64,000 nt of DNA, from NCBI RefSeq assembly GCF_019263805.1, contig NZ_CP079195.1:1181501-1245500 (forward strand), in the 5' to 3' direction. The position numbers and the translations under genes are program-made. Under the pieces are notes generated by a model. That model searched no databases, was not told where the DNA came from, and saw nothing but the letters and a program-made list of their open reading frames with translations. Numbering within the stretch: position 1 is the first letter of the stretch; each line of letters opens with the position of its first letter. The stretch comes from Polaribacter sp. NJDZ03 (GTDB lineage Bacteria > Bacteroidota > Bacteroidia > Flavobacteriales > Flavobacteriaceae). Shown in pieces: positions 24,561 through 33,842 of the stretch.

Positions 24561-25757
24561 ATGAATAACATGAAAAAATCAATTTCCATTATTGGCTCCG
24601 GACCTTCAGCACTACTTTTAGCGGCATTTTTAGATACTGAAAAGTTTGAGGTTACTATTTATGAAAAAAATAAAACAGCAGGTAGAAAACTTTTGGTTGC
24701 CGGAAAAGGTGGTTTTAATTTGACACATTCAGAACCTATTCTAGATTTTATTGAACGTTATACTCCTAATGATATTTTAAAAAATGCTTTATTAAATTTC
24801 ACCAATGATGATTTTAGAAATTGGCTACAATCCATTGGAATTCCTACCTATATCGGCAGTAGCAAGAGAATTTATCCAGAAGAAGGAATAAAACCAATAA
24901 CCGTTTTAAATACTATTTTAAATCATTTAAAAGAAAAAGAAATCGTTTTTAAATACGAACACACTTTTTCTGGTTGGGATGTAGAAAGTAATTTAATAAT
25001 CAATGACAAGATTATTCATTCTAATTACACGATTTTCTCTTTAGGTGGCGCTAGTTGGAAAATTACAGGTTCTGATGGAAGTTGGTTAGAAACATTTCAA
25101 GAAAAAGGTGTAAAAACACTACCATTTGAAGCTTCTAACTGTGCTTTTAAAATTGATTGGAATCTAGATTTCATCAAACAAAACGAAGGAAATCCTTTAA
25201 AAAATATTACTCTTTCTTGTGCTGATAAAATACAAAAAGGAGAAGCTGTAATTACCAAATTCGGAATCGAAGGAAATGCTATTTACGCCTTGAGTCCGCA
25301 GATTAGAGCACAACTAAAATCCGAAGAAAAGGCAATAGTTTACATCGATTTTAAACCTACTTTTTCACAAGAAGAAGTGAGCCATAAAATGGTAAATTCA
25401 AACTTTAAAAACACCACACAAATTTTAAAGAAAGGATTGAAATTAAGTCCTTCTCAAATAGATTTACTTAAAATTCATCTTTCTAAAGAAGCATATTTAG
25501 ATGCAGCAATTTTATCAAAAAACATTAAAAAATTCCCTTTAGATATTACAGGTTTAGGAAAATTAAACGCTGCAATTTCTACCGTTGGCGGAATAGCATT
25601 AAACGCTGTAGACACTCATTTTCAGTTACATAAAATTCCGAATCAATTTTGTATTGGAGAAATGCTAAATTGGGATGCTCCAACTGGAGGATATTTAATT
25701 CAGGGTTGTGCAAGTTCTGGTGTTTACTTAGCAAAGTATATCAACAAAAATCTTTAA
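24561..25757 (+). CDS. NAD(P)/FAD-dependent flavoprotein (TIGR03862/HI0933-like)
   Basis: The 398-residue protein begins with a Rossmann dinucleotide motif (SIIGSGPSALLLAAFLD) and then KTAGRKLLVAGKGGFNLTHSE, the HI0933-family signature, and ends with the FAD-contact segment NWDAPTGGYLIQGCASSG. These proteins are soluble flavoenzymes of largely unknown substrate. An internal ATG at 24570 is an equally good start. It precedes pdxH by about 70 nt; as pdxH makes PLP using FMN, a functional tie is not implied. Confidence 0.87.
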   Translation: MNNMKKSISIIGSGPSALLLAAFLDTEKFEVTIYEKNKTAGRKLLVAGKGGFNLTHSEPILDFIERYTPNDILKNALLNFTNDDFRNWLQSIGIPTYIGSSKRIYPEEGIKPITVLNTILNHLKEKEIVFKYEHTFSGWDVESNLIINDKIIHSNYTIFSLGGASWKITGSDGSWLETFQEKGVKTLPFEASNCAFKIDWNLDFIKQNEGNPLKNITLSCADKIQKGEAVITKFGIEGNAIYALSPQIRAQLKSEEKAIVYIDFKPTFSQEEVSHKMVNSNFKNTTQILKKGLKLSPSQIDLLKIHLSKEAYLDAAILSKNIKKFPLDITGLGKLNAAISTVGGIALNAVDTHFQLHKIPNQFCIGEMLNWDAPTGGYLIQGCASSGVYLAKYINKNL

Positions 25758-25825
25758 AAAGGCTGTTTTAGAGTGTTAATACTCTTAAAATATTCTGTAT
25801 TTTTACTGTATAGAATTTATATATA

Positions 25826-26473
25826 ATGTCTAAAGATTTAAGTAATTACAGAAAATCCTACGAAAAACAAGAACTTTTAGAAAGTACTTGTCCAGAAAAT
25901 CCCATGGAATTTTTTCAAACTTGGTTTCTAAAAGCCGATACATCAAACATGGTAGATGAAAGTAACGCCATGACTGTATCTTCCATTGGTTTAGATGGTT
26001 TTCCTAAAAGTAGAGTTGTTTTATTAAAAAAATTCACTTGGGAAGGTTTTATATTTTATACCAATTACAATTCGGAAAAAGGAAAAGCAATTGCAGCAAA
26101 TAATAATATTTGCTTGTCTTTCTTCTGGCCTGCCTTAGAACAACAAATTATTATAAAAGGGAATGCAGAAATATTAGCAGAGAATTTATCTGATGGTTAT
26201 TTTGAATCTAGACCAGACGGAAGTAAATTAGGTGCTTGGGCATCTAACCAAAGTGCTGTTGTTGCTTCTAGAGAAGAATTAGATGGCAATTTAAAACGAT
26301 TAGAAGATAAATTTGAAGGAAAAGAAATAGTTAGACCCAAGCATTGGGGAGGTTATTTGGTAAAACCAATTTCTATAGAATTTTGGCAAGGGAGACCAAA
26401 TAGAATGCACGATAGAATAAGATATACCTTAGAAGAAGATTTTTCTTGGAAAAAAGAAAGATTAGCACCATAA
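25826..26473 (+). CDS. pdxH: Pyridoxamine 5'-phosphate oxidase PdxH
   Basis: PdxH oxidises pyridoxine/pyridoxamine 5'-phosphate to PLP with FMN. The 215-residue protein shows SRVVLLKKF and FYTNYNSEKGKAIAANN (FMN phosphate binding), FFWPALEQQIIIKG, SRPDGSKLGAWASNQS and the C-terminal FWQGRPNRMHDRIRY, all standard. It supplies the PLP used by HemL and many others. The gene follows the flavoprotein gene and precedes the SixA-like gene by 34 nt. Confidence 0.97.
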   Translation: MSKDLSNYRKSYEKQELLESTCPENPMEFFQTWFLKADTSNMVDESNAMTVSSIGLDGFPKSRVVLLKKFTWEGFIFYTNYNSEKGKAIAANNNICLSFFWPALEQQIIIKGNAEILAENLSDGYFESRPDGSKLGAWASNQSAVVASREELDGNLKRLEDKFEGKEIVRPKHWGGYLVKPISIEFWQGRPNRMHDRIRYTLEEDFSWKKERLAP

Positions 26474-26507
26474 ATTTTTATATTTACAACTCAACAATTA
26501 GAATTGA

Positions 26508-26996
26508 ATGAAAACTTTATACATTGTTAGACATGCAAAATCTTCTTGGGAATACTCAGGAATAGAAGATATTGACAGGCCTTTAAAAAAACGCGGAATA
26601 AAAGACGCACATTTAATGTCTAAATTCTTAGCAAAAGAAATAGGCAGACCAGATGTTTTTGTATCAAGTAGTGCCAATAGAGCACTACATACATCTGTAA
26701 TTTTTTGTGAAAACTTCGAATTTCCTTTATCTAACCTTCAAGTAAAAAGACAGTTATATAGCTTTAGTGATGGTTATTTGGTAAAAACAGTAAATGCTTT
26801 AGACGATGGTTTTAATTCTGCCATCATTTTTAGTCATGATCACGGTATCAATAGCTTTGTAAATAAGTTTGGTAACAAGCCTATTTCCCATGTATCAACT
26901 TGTGGTGTTGTAGGTATTCAGTTCGAAGATAAACATTGGAAAAATATTAAAAAAGGGAAAACGTTTATGATAGAATTCCCTAAAAACCATAAATAA
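26508..26996 (+). CDS. SixA-like histidine phosphatase
   Basis: The 162-residue product starts MKTLYIVRHAKSSWE with the catalytic His9 of the RHG (histidine phosphatase) superfamily and has the second His in IIFSHDHGINSF. Its size and the DRPLKKRGIKDAHLM segment place it near SixA, which dephosphorylates phosphohistidine in phosphorelay proteins. The partner here is unknown. It is 6 nt ahead of the Ppx/GppA gene, so the two form an operon of phosphatases. Confidence 0.88.
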   Translation: MKTLYIVRHAKSSWEYSGIEDIDRPLKKRGIKDAHLMSKFLAKEIGRPDVFVSSSANRALHTSVIFCENFEFPLSNLQVKRQLYSFSDGYLVKTVNALDDGFNSAIIFSHDHGINSFVNKFGNKPISHVSTCGVVGIQFEDKHWKNIKKGKTFMIEFPKNHK

Positions 26997-27002
26997 AATA
27001 AT

Positions 27003-27899
27003 TTGTTAGAAATTAAAAAATATGGTGCTATAGATATTGGATCAAATGCTATTAGATTACTTATATCCAACGTTATAGTATCTGAAGACAAAGAGCCTCA
27101 GTTTAAAAAATCTTCTCTAGTACGTGTGCCCATACGTTTAGGAGCAGATGCTTTTGTTGGCGGAATTATTAGCGAAAAAAACACTACCAGAATGATTAAT
27201 GCTATGGAAGCATTTAAATTATTAATGGATGTAAATGGTGTAGAAAGATATAAAGCTTGTGCAACTTCTGCAATGAGAGAAGCTGAAAATGGAAAAGAAA
27301 TTGCCGAAAAAATTTTTAATCAAACTGGAGTAAAAATTGATATTATAGGTGGTAAAGAAGAAGCAGCCATAATATCATCTACAGATCTAAATCAATTAAT
27401 ACAAGGAGATAGCTCTTATCTTTATGTAGATGTTGGTGGTGGTAGCACAGAATTCACCATATTTTCTGAAGGTAAAATTCTTACTTCTAAATCTTTTAAA
27501 ATGGGTACGGTACGTTTGTTAAGCAACAAAAAATCTGTAAACAAAGAAATTTTTACAAACGTAGAGAAATGGATAAAGAAAAATACGAAAGATTTAAAGA
27601 AAGTCTCTTTAATTGGCTCTGGCGGTAACATTAATAAGTTATTTAAAATGTCTGGACGCGCAGAAGGAAAACCTATTTCTTATATTTATCTAAATGCTCA
27701 ATATCAATTCTTAAAACAAATGACTTATGACGAACGTATCTCTGAGTTAAGTTTAAACCCAGATAGAGCAGATGTTATTATACCAGCAACCAAAATTTAC
27801 TTGTCTGCAATGAAATGGAGTGGTGCTCGAAAAATTTATGTTCCTAAAATTGGACTTTCTGATGGAATAATTAAAAGCCTATTTTACAATAAGTTGTGA
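27003..27899 (+). CDS. Ppx/GppA family exopolyphosphatase
   Basis: The 298-residue protein has the ASKHA ATPase-like motifs AIDIGSNAIRLL at the N-terminus and VDVGGGSTEFTIF near 141-153, and the GSGGNINKLFKM segment. Members hydrolyse polyphosphate or pppGpp; being short and lacking the C-terminal HD region, it fits the short bacterial Ppx type. Start is TTG 27003, since no ATG occurs near the conserved N-terminus. It sits 6 nt downstream of the SixA-like gene. Confidence 0.9.
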   Translation: MLEIKKYGAIDIGSNAIRLLISNVIVSEDKEPQFKKSSLVRVPIRLGADAFVGGIISEKNTTRMINAMEAFKLLMDVNGVERYKACATSAMREAENGKEIAEKIFNQTGVKIDIIGGKEEAAIISSTDLNQLIQGDSSYLYVDVGGGSTEFTIFSEGKILTSKSFKMGTVRLLSNKKSVNKEIFTNVEKWIKKNTKDLKKVSLIGSGGNINKLFKMSGRAEGKPISYIYLNAQYQFLKQMTYDERISELSLNPDRADVIIPATKIYLSAMKWSGARKIYVPKIGLSDGIIKSLFYNKL

Positions 27900-27928
27900 T
27901 TTTTTTATGATTTCTTTAACATAATTTG

Positions 27929-27936
27929 TATTTTTG
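27929..27936 (+). promoter_or_regulatory. -7 promoter box of the OmpA-family gene
   Basis: TATTTTTG matches TAnnTTTG 74 nt before the ATG at 28010, leaving a leader of about 65 nt. Confidence 0.45.
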
Positions 27937-28009
27937 TTAGGCAAAATTGTGACTTGCTAAAAAATTGTGTGTCATATACATGAATTCAAAAATCAAAAAT
28001 AAGTATATT

Positions 28010-29110
28010 ATGAAAAAAATTTTACTAAGTGCTACACTATTAATGTTTGGAGCAGCAGCATTTGCTCAAGACTTACCAACAAATCCAGAACCAGGAAAAT
28101 GTTACGTACGTTGTAAAACTCCAGAAGTTTGGAAAAACGAAGATGTAACTATTGAAGTGGCTCCAGCTTATAAGAAAATTGTTACACATCCTGCAGAATA
28201 CAATACTGTTACAGAAAGAGTTTTAATTAAAGAAGCTGGACAACGTTTAGTTGTTGTTCCTGCAGTTTGGGAAGACAAAACAGTAAACTATACTGCTAAA
28301 GTAGACGCAAACAAATTAAGTGTAATTAATGCTACTTTTAACCCAGATTCTCAAACGATAGAAACAAAAGCGGCTTCTGCAAATTGGGAAATGAGTGAAA
28401 AAGCACCTGATTGTGAGTCTAGCGATCCTAACGATTGTAGATACTGGTGTTTTGTGCCGGTTCCTGCTCAATTTGTAACTGTACCTTTAACTAAATTAGA
28501 TAAAGACGCAAGTACTGTATCTAACAAAGTTCCTGGATATGATAAAACATATACTACTAAAGTAATGGTAACGCCACCTACTACTAAATCTATTGAAATT
28601 CCTGCAGAATATGGAAGCATCAACAAAACAGTTTTAGTTAAAGATGCATGGCAAGAAGAAGTTACTGTTGCTGCGAAGTACCAAACTGTAACTAAAGAAA
28701 TCTTAGTTAATAAAGGTGGATTAACAACTTGGAAAGAAGTTGAATGTGCATTAGTTAACAACACTATTTTACCAATTAATTGGAATTTAGGAAGCGCTAC
28801 TTTAACTTCTGCTGCTAAAGGAATTATCGATACAAGATTATTACCTGTATTAAAAACAGGTGTATCTGTAGCTTTAGAATCTCATACAGACTCAAGAGGA
28901 ACCAAAGCATCTAACCAAGACTTATCTGAAAGAAGAGCACAAGCAGTAACTAACTATTTAATTTCTAAAGGTGTAAACCCAAGTAAATTAACTGGTAATG
29001 GTTACGGTGAAGCTAAATTAACAAACAGATGTGCAGATGGTGTTTCTTGTACAGAAGCACAACACAGAGCAAATAGAAGAACTACGTTTAGAGTAGTGAA
29101 TGAAAAATAA
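28010..29110 (+). CDS. OmpA family outer membrane protein with PAEY-type repeats
   Basis: ATG 28010 gives a clean signal peptide (MKKILLSATLLMFGAAAFAQ, cleavage after Gln20); the longer frame from 27965 would bury it. The mature protein has an N-terminal region of beta repeats (HPAEYNTVTERVLIKEAG, IPAEYGSINKTVLVKDAW, VAAKYQTVTKEILVNKGG), then a C-terminal OmpA peptidoglycan-binding domain with ESHTDSRGTKASNQDLSERR and the closing HRANRRTTFRV. It probably links the outer membrane to peptidoglycan and is likely abundant. A strong bidirectional terminator follows. Confidence 0.9.
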   Translation: MKKILLSATLLMFGAAAFAQDLPTNPEPGKCYVRCKTPEVWKNEDVTIEVAPAYKKIVTHPAEYNTVTERVLIKEAGQRLVVVPAVWEDKTVNYTAKVDANKLSVINATFNPDSQTIETKAASANWEMSEKAPDCESSDPNDCRYWCFVPVPAQFVTVPLTKLDKDASTVSNKVPGYDKTYTTKVMVTPPTTKSIEIPAEYGSINKTVLVKDAWQEEVTVAAKYQTVTKEILVNKGGLTTWKEVECALVNNTILPINWNLGSATLTSAAKGIIDTRLLPVLKTGVSVALESHTDSRGTKASNQDLSERRAQAVTNYLISKGVNPSKLTGNGYGEAKLTNRCADGVSCTEAQHRANRRTTFRVVNEK

Positions 29111-29135
29111 TTATCTTCTTTAAAAAAGATATAAA

Positions 29136-29168
29136 AAAAACCGAAGCAAATTGCTTCGGTTTTTTTTT
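29136..29168. terminator. Bidirectional terminator between OmpA-family and thioredoxin genes
   Basis: Stem CCGAAGC/GCTTCGG (29141-29147 with 29153-29159, loop AAATT) is flanked by an A run on one side and a T run on the other, serving both convergent genes. Confidence 0.9.
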
Positions 29169-29171
29169 GCT

Positions 29172-29660
29172 TTAATAATTCTCTATAACAGACTGAATAA
29201 AAGGATAATAATAATCTGTAAGAATTAAACCTTTTTTATAACCAATCATTTTTCCTTTATGATTTACAAATACTAACGTAGGAAATGATCTTATTTTAAA
29301 TTTTCTTTTTAAATCATTATTTACCTCTAACATCTCCGCAGAAATTAAATCTATATTTCTAGGACTATCTGCTTCATATAAAACTAAATCTTTATCTGCT
29401 ATAGCCTTAAATTTTTCTGAATGAAAAAGATTCTTATCTAAAACCTTACAGGGGCCACACCAATCTGATCCTGTAAAATAAATAAGTACTGGCTTATTTT
29501 CTTTTTTAGACTTCTTTAAAGCCTCATTAAAAGAAGGCTCCCACTTTATAGAAGATGATTCTTGTATCTTAACTTCTTGCTTTTCTACTGGCTTTTCTTG
29601 TGCTATAATATATGTAGCTGATAAAAAACAAATAGAAAAACTTAAAATGACTTTTTTCAT
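29172..29660 (-). CDS. Thioredoxin-family protein, secreted
   Basis: Using ATG 29660, the 162-residue product has a signal peptide (MKKVILSFSICFLSATYIIAQ) and a thioredoxin domain with the CGPC active site in YFTGSDWCGPCKVL and the cis-Pro in IRSFPTLVFVNHKGKMIGY. It would reduce or oxidise disulfides, or handle cytochrome c maturation thiols, in the periplasm. Longer starts upstream add a hydrophobic stretch without benefit. It is convergent with the OmpA-family gene. Confidence 0.88.
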   Translation of the reverse strand: MKKVILSFSICFLSATYIIAQEKPVEKQEVKIQESSSIKWEPSFNEALKKSKKENKPVLIYFTGSDWCGPCKVLDKNLFHSEKFKAIADKDLVLYEADSPRNIDLISAEMLEVNNDLKRKFKIRSFPTLVFVNHKGKMIGYKKGLILTDYYYPFIQSVIENY

Positions 29661-30090
29661 GAATATTAATTTCATCAAAAATATCAAAAATAATACCATA
29701 AAAAAAACTCCAAAGAAATTTTACCTTAAATAGGCCTTAAAAAAAGGTTCATCTTTCAATTTGAAAAAGAAATCTGGTGAAGAAAATGATTTGTAAAAAA
29801 CAAAAAGCCGTAATTAAAAAATTACGACCTTAGGTTATTCTTCGAATATAATAAATTCAATCCCCCAATTTAATTATTACATCTTATCTTCAGAATAAGA
29901 ACAAATATATAAAAATTTTAACAATATTTTAAGAAAACAAGCACATTTAGTTATTAATTACATTAAATTTAAAAATATGATTAGAATAATATAAAATTAT
30001 TAAATAGTTAAGAAACTTCTAGCATTAATATATGAATCTTAATTGTATAAAAATTAGCTTTCAGATACAATGGTATAAAATTATTAAATA
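29661..30090. other. AT-rich intergenic region
   Basis: About 430 nt with no recognisable gene. It contains one small inverted repeat (29809-29815 with 29820-29826, CGTAATT/AATTACG) without a good T run, and otherwise poly-A/T tracts. It may hold the thioredoxin promoter and the menE transcript end. Confidence 0.5.
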
Positions 30091-31209
30091 TTAAAAACGA
30101 ACTACTGAACCTGGGTTCATTTTTAGCAAGTCTAAGGTTTTATTACGTCTAATTTTATTAGTTTCTGTTTCTATAAATTTAGCTACAAAATAAATTTCTT
30201 TTGGAGATTCAAATTTAGTAAGTGATTCTAATTGCTGTATTTTCAATTTTAATTCACCTTTTATTTTATTTGTAATAAAAGGATGTTCTATAATTAATAC
30301 AAGTTTTTGTCCTAGTTGTTCGTCTGAAACCCCTGCAACAAAAAAACGTTTACTGATGATTTCTGATAATTTTTCTTCAATTTTTTCGGGATGTAATTTT
30401 ATACCTCCAGAGTTTATTACATTGTCAAAACGCCCCAACCATTCAAATTGATTCTCTGAAACTAATTGAATAATATCATTTGTAAAAATTACTTCATTAG
30501 AAACCTTTGGTGCTTTAATTACCAGACAGTTTCTAACATCTTTATAAATTTCTACATTTGGTAGTGTTTGATAAAAGTCCTTATGTGAAGATTTTTTATG
30601 ACCATTGTTTTGTAATGAAGAAAAGTTATTCAACCTTTTAACGGCAATATGAGTAATGGTTTCCGTCATCCCGTAAGTCGCAAAAACACTACAACTAGAG
30701 CTCTGAATTTTATCTTGTAATTGATTAGAAACTACGCCTCCACCAACAATTAATTTCTTAATTTGATGTAATGAATTGATAGAATTCTCTAACTGTAACG
30801 GAACCATTGCAGAGAAATCATACAGTTTTTTCATCCCACGTAGTGGAAAAGATGTTGGAGATATAATATCTAATTGCCAGCCTAAAGTTAAAGCACGTAT
30901 CAACATCATCTTACCGGCAATATACTCTGTAGGTAAGCATAATAATGCTGTTGTATTTTCTTTTAACTCAAAAAAAGCACCAGTTGCTAAAGCAGAATTC
31001 ATCATCTTACTTTTTTCCAATTTTATATCTTTTGGAATACCTGTAGAGCCAGAAGTTTTAACCGTAATATATGCTTCTTCAGAAAACCAAGTTTTTAAAA
31101 AATGGTGAATTTCAACTGAAAAACGAGATGCATACGAAAGAATTTCGTTTACAGAAGCAAATGAAACCTCATTTAATTGAAAGCTGGTATGAAACTTATC
31201 TATTTTCAA
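30091..31209 (-). CDS. menE: O-succinylbenzoate-CoA ligase MenE (AMP-binding)
   Basis: MenE activates o-succinylbenzoate with ATP and CoA in menaquinone synthesis. The 372-residue protein is short for the superfamily but typical of Bacteroidota MenE. It has the P-loop TVKTSGSTGIPKDIKL, FATYGMTETITHIA, the hinge WLGRFDNVINSGGIKLHPEK and the C-terminal Lys segment ETNKIRRNKTLD. It overlaps the CPBP protease gene by 4 nt, and lies with menC and menA in one minus-strand group. Confidence 0.88.
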   Translation of the reverse strand: MKIDKFHTSFQLNEVSFASVNEILSYASRFSVEIHHFLKTWFSEEAYITVKTSGSTGIPKDIKLEKSKMMNSALATGAFFELKENTTALLCLPTEYIAGKMMLIRALTLGWQLDIISPTSFPLRGMKKLYDFSAMVPLQLENSINSLHQIKKLIVGGGVVSNQLQDKIQSSSCSVFATYGMTETITHIAVKRLNNFSSLQNNGHKKSSHKDFYQTLPNVEIYKDVRNCLVIKAPKVSNEVIFTNDIIQLVSENQFEWLGRFDNVINSGGIKLHPEKIEEKLSEIISKRFFVAGVSDEQLGQKLVLIIEHPFITNKIKGELKLKIQQLESLTKFESPKEIYFVAKFIETETNKIRRNKTLDLLKMNPGSVVRF

Positions 31210-32171
31210 TCTTCTAAAATTCTATAATTTTCTTTTAAATTAACCGGTTTAGTAATCTTACCCGTTAATTTTTCTTTCCAATTTTTCCATCCATATTTTT
31301 TTGAAAAAATAAATAACAGAATTGGATATAAAACCAAGACAGGAAAAAACATTTCCCATCCAACAGAAGGTTCTGAAGTATCTACGTACAAAGCATCTGT
31401 TTGAAAAACCGTCCAATCGGTCGTTACAAAAAATGCCGCTACAATATTATTAATAGCATGTAAACCTAGCGACAACTCGGTACCTTCATCCATTAAAGTA
31501 GTTATTCCGTAAAAGAAACCCGTACCAATGTAAAAAACCATAGAAATGTACCCTAGTTTTTGAACCTCAGGATTTGCTCCATGCAACAAGCCAAAACAAA
31601 CCGAAGTAAAAATTAATGGGAACCATCTATTTTTAGTTAAAATACCCAAACCTTGCATAAAATACCCTCTAAAAAGTAATTCTTCAAACGAAGTTTGAAA
31701 AGGTAAAAACAAAAAAGAAACAGCTAATAAGGTAAAGAAAGGAATCGCTTTAAAATTCCACACATAATTATCCGGAGATAAATAAATACCCAACATAATT
31801 ACTACAGAAGAGATAATTCCCCAAAGAATAAAACCAAACCAAAAACGTTTCCAATCTATTCTCTTCCTACTCGTTACTAGAGATGTAACCGTTCTTTTAT
31901 GTATATATTTGACTCCAATAATAAGGCTAATAAGACCAAATATGAACATCAAAATCATAAAAAAAAGGAAGAGATTTTTATCGATATCTAATGTCATAAA
32001 ATTATTTTCTCCAGCGGCAATAAATTCAGAAAAATTTGCAGAATGCATAATAGCTATGGCTGTTAAAGGCAATACACCAATAATTTGCCAGCCAACAAAA
32101 ACAACTATAATGGTTAACACCCAATGAAACCATTCACTTTTTCCTTTATATGCTTGTTGTATGTAATTCAT
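31206..32171 (-). CDS. CPBP family intramembrane metalloprotease-like protein
   Basis: The 321-residue protein has about eight transmembrane helices and the three CPBP/Abi motifs: FEELLFRGYF (EExxxR), FGLLHGAN (FxxxH) and LHAINN (HxxxN). Family members are glutamic intramembrane proteases, like eukaryotic Rce1, and some serve in bacteriocin immunity. Here it is wedged between menC (3 nt away) and menE (4-nt overlap), so it is co-translated with menaquinone genes; whether it acts in that pathway is unknown. Confidence 0.88.
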   Translation of the reverse strand: MNYIQQAYKGKSEWFHWVLTIIVVFVGWQIIGVLPLTAIAIMHSANFSEFIAAGENNFMTLDIDKNLFLFFMILMFIFGLISLIIGVKYIHKRTVTSLVTSRKRIDWKRFWFGFILWGIISSVVIMLGIYLSPDNYVWNFKAIPFFTLLAVSFLFLPFQTSFEELLFRGYFMQGLGILTKNRWFPLIFTSVCFGLLHGANPEVQKLGYISMVFYIGTGFFYGITTLMDEGTELSLGLHAINNIVAAFFVTTDWTVFQTDALYVDTSEPSVGWEMFFPVLVLYPILLFIFSKKYGWKNWKEKLTGKITKPVNLKENYRILED

Positions 32172-32173
32172 GT

Positions 32174-33211
32174 TTATAAATTAAAATTCCACTTTTGTGC
32201 TGGATTATACTGTAACGTTCCGTTTTTAACAACTAACGGACTTGTAAAATTATTTGTAAATAAACCGCCAGTACCTAAGCCTTGTGGTAAATTACTTTTT
32301 AATGTATGTGTAAACTGCGCAATAGCATTCAATCCAATATTACTTTCTAACGCAGAGGTAATCCACCAATCAGCATTTATTGCTTCTGCACATTTAATCC
32401 ATTCTAAACTCCCCGCAAAACCACCAATCAAACTCGGTTTTAAAATGATAAATTGAGGTTGAATTGTTTGTAATAACTGCTTTTTTTCTTCGGATGAAAA
32501 TATACCAATCAACTCTTCATCCAATGCAATTGGCAAAGGTGTTTTAGCACACAATGCAGCCATTTCTTGCACTTGCCCTTGTTTAATGGGTTGTTCTATA
32601 GAATGAATTTCTAATTCGGATAACCGTTTTAATTTTTCTAATGCATTTTTAGGATTAAAAGCACCATTTACATCTACTCTTAATTCTATTTCTTTGGAAG
32701 AAAATTCTTTTCTAATTGATTTTAATAACGCAATTTCAGCTTCAAAATCAATAGCACCAATTTTCATTTTGATGCAAGAAAAACCAGTTTCTAATTTTTC
32801 TTTGATTTGCTTTTTCATAAATGCTTTTTCTCCCATCCAGATAAGGCCGTTTATAGCAATAGATTCATTTCCTTTTATAAATTCTGATGGAAATAAATTA
32901 AATTGATCGTCACTTTTAAGTGATAAAAAAGCCTGTTCTAATCCAAATTGTATAGACGGAAACTCACGTAGCTCATTAAGTAAACAAGACAAACCTTTGT
33001 TAATGTTCCTACAAGCCCAAATTAGTTTTTCTTCATAATTAACTACATCATCTATACTTAAACCTCTAAACAAACCAGTTTCTCCAATACCTGTTTTACC
33101 ATTTTGTTCTAAAATAATAAACCACGTTTCTTTGGTTCTTAAAATTCCTCGAGAAGTACCACTTGGATTTTTAAAATTGAGCGTATATTTTTTGTGAGTA
33201 GCGTGTATCAA
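32174..33211 (-). CDS. menC: o-Succinylbenzoate synthase MenC
   Basis: MenC dehydrates SHCHC to o-succinylbenzoate. The 345-residue enolase-superfamily protein has the catalytic Lys pair in FSCIKMKIGAIDFE, metal ligands in LRVDVNGAF, SIEQP and ALDEEL, and the second Lys in FIILKPSLIGG. The N-terminal capping domain starts MIHATHKKYTLNFKNPSGTS. It is 3 nt upstream of the CPBP protease gene and heads that sub-operon. Confidence 0.9.
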   Translation of the reverse strand: MIHATHKKYTLNFKNPSGTSRGILRTKETWFIILEQNGKTGIGETGLFRGLSIDDVVNYEEKLIWACRNINKGLSCLLNELREFPSIQFGLEQAFLSLKSDDQFNLFPSEFIKGNESIAINGLIWMGEKAFMKKQIKEKLETGFSCIKMKIGAIDFEAEIALLKSIRKEFSSKEIELRVDVNGAFNPKNALEKLKRLSELEIHSIEQPIKQGQVQEMAALCAKTPLPIALDEELIGIFSSEEKKQLLQTIQPQFIILKPSLIGGFAGSLEWIKCAEAINADWWITSALESNIGLNAIAQFTHTLKSNLPQGLGTGGLFTNNFTSPLVVKNGTLQYNPAQKWNFNL

Positions 33212-33316
33212 AAGAATTTATTTTTTATAAAAATATTTATATGAATACCGACTTTTTTGTGCCTTACAACAGCCAATAAAATACTATTAATGGTCTTTTC
33301 AACGAAAGAAGAAGAA

Positions 33317-33841
33317 TTAATCTTCTTTTTTATCTTCTACAAAAGCTTTAAAATTATCTAAATAAGATTGATCTTGCTCCATGAATGTTCCTTTAAAATA
33401 TGGAAAAATACAAGCCATTAAAAAAGTATCACTTTGGCAACTTGCATTTAAAGTAACGGTTGTAACTCCGTCTTTTTCTGTAAAAATATAATCGTCTTTT
33501 TTAAGCATACCCTGTGCATTAAAAAACAAGGTTACTTTTTCATTGGGTACATACGCCAATACTTTTTCAGTCATTGTTATTTCTTGACCTTGATTTAGAA
33601 CTACTAGCTTATAGATACTTCCTATTTTTCCAGGATTTTCATTAACAACCTCAAAAGACTGTACTTCTGGAATCCAGTTATTTACATCCTCAGAATTATT
33701 AAAAGCTGTAAAAACCTCGTCTACAGACTTATCTATAGACACTTCTGCGGTATACGTTGTTTCTTTTACAATTAAACCTGTTAGTAAAAAAATCACTATA
33801 AAGGTAGAGATGATTATTAATATTACTTTTATTGTTTTCAT
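33317..33841 (-). CDS. SRPBCC family protein, membrane-anchored
   Basis: The 174-residue product has an N-terminal hydrophobic anchor (about 5-24) and then a START/SRPBCC-like domain beginning YTAEVSIDKSVDEVFTAFNN, which forms a deep pocket for hydrophobic ligands. The ligand is unknown; location among menaquinone genes hints at isoprenoid or quinone handling, which is only inference. It starts 1 nt after the UPF0173 gene, thus co-transcribed. Confidence 0.78.
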   Translation of the reverse strand: MKTIKVILIIISTFIVIFLLTGLIVKETTYTAEVSIDKSVDEVFTAFNNSEDVNNWIPEVQSFEVVNENPGKIGSIYKLVVLNQGQEITMTEKVLAYVPNEKVTLFFNAQGMLKKDDYIFTEKDGVTTVTLNASCQSDTFLMACIFPYFKGTFMEQDQSYLDNFKAFVEDKKED

Positions 33842-33842
33842 T

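Noticed and set aside
29661..30090. A small RNA or gene in the AT-rich gap
   Set aside because: Only one weak inverted repeat and poly-A/T tracts; nothing to support a call.
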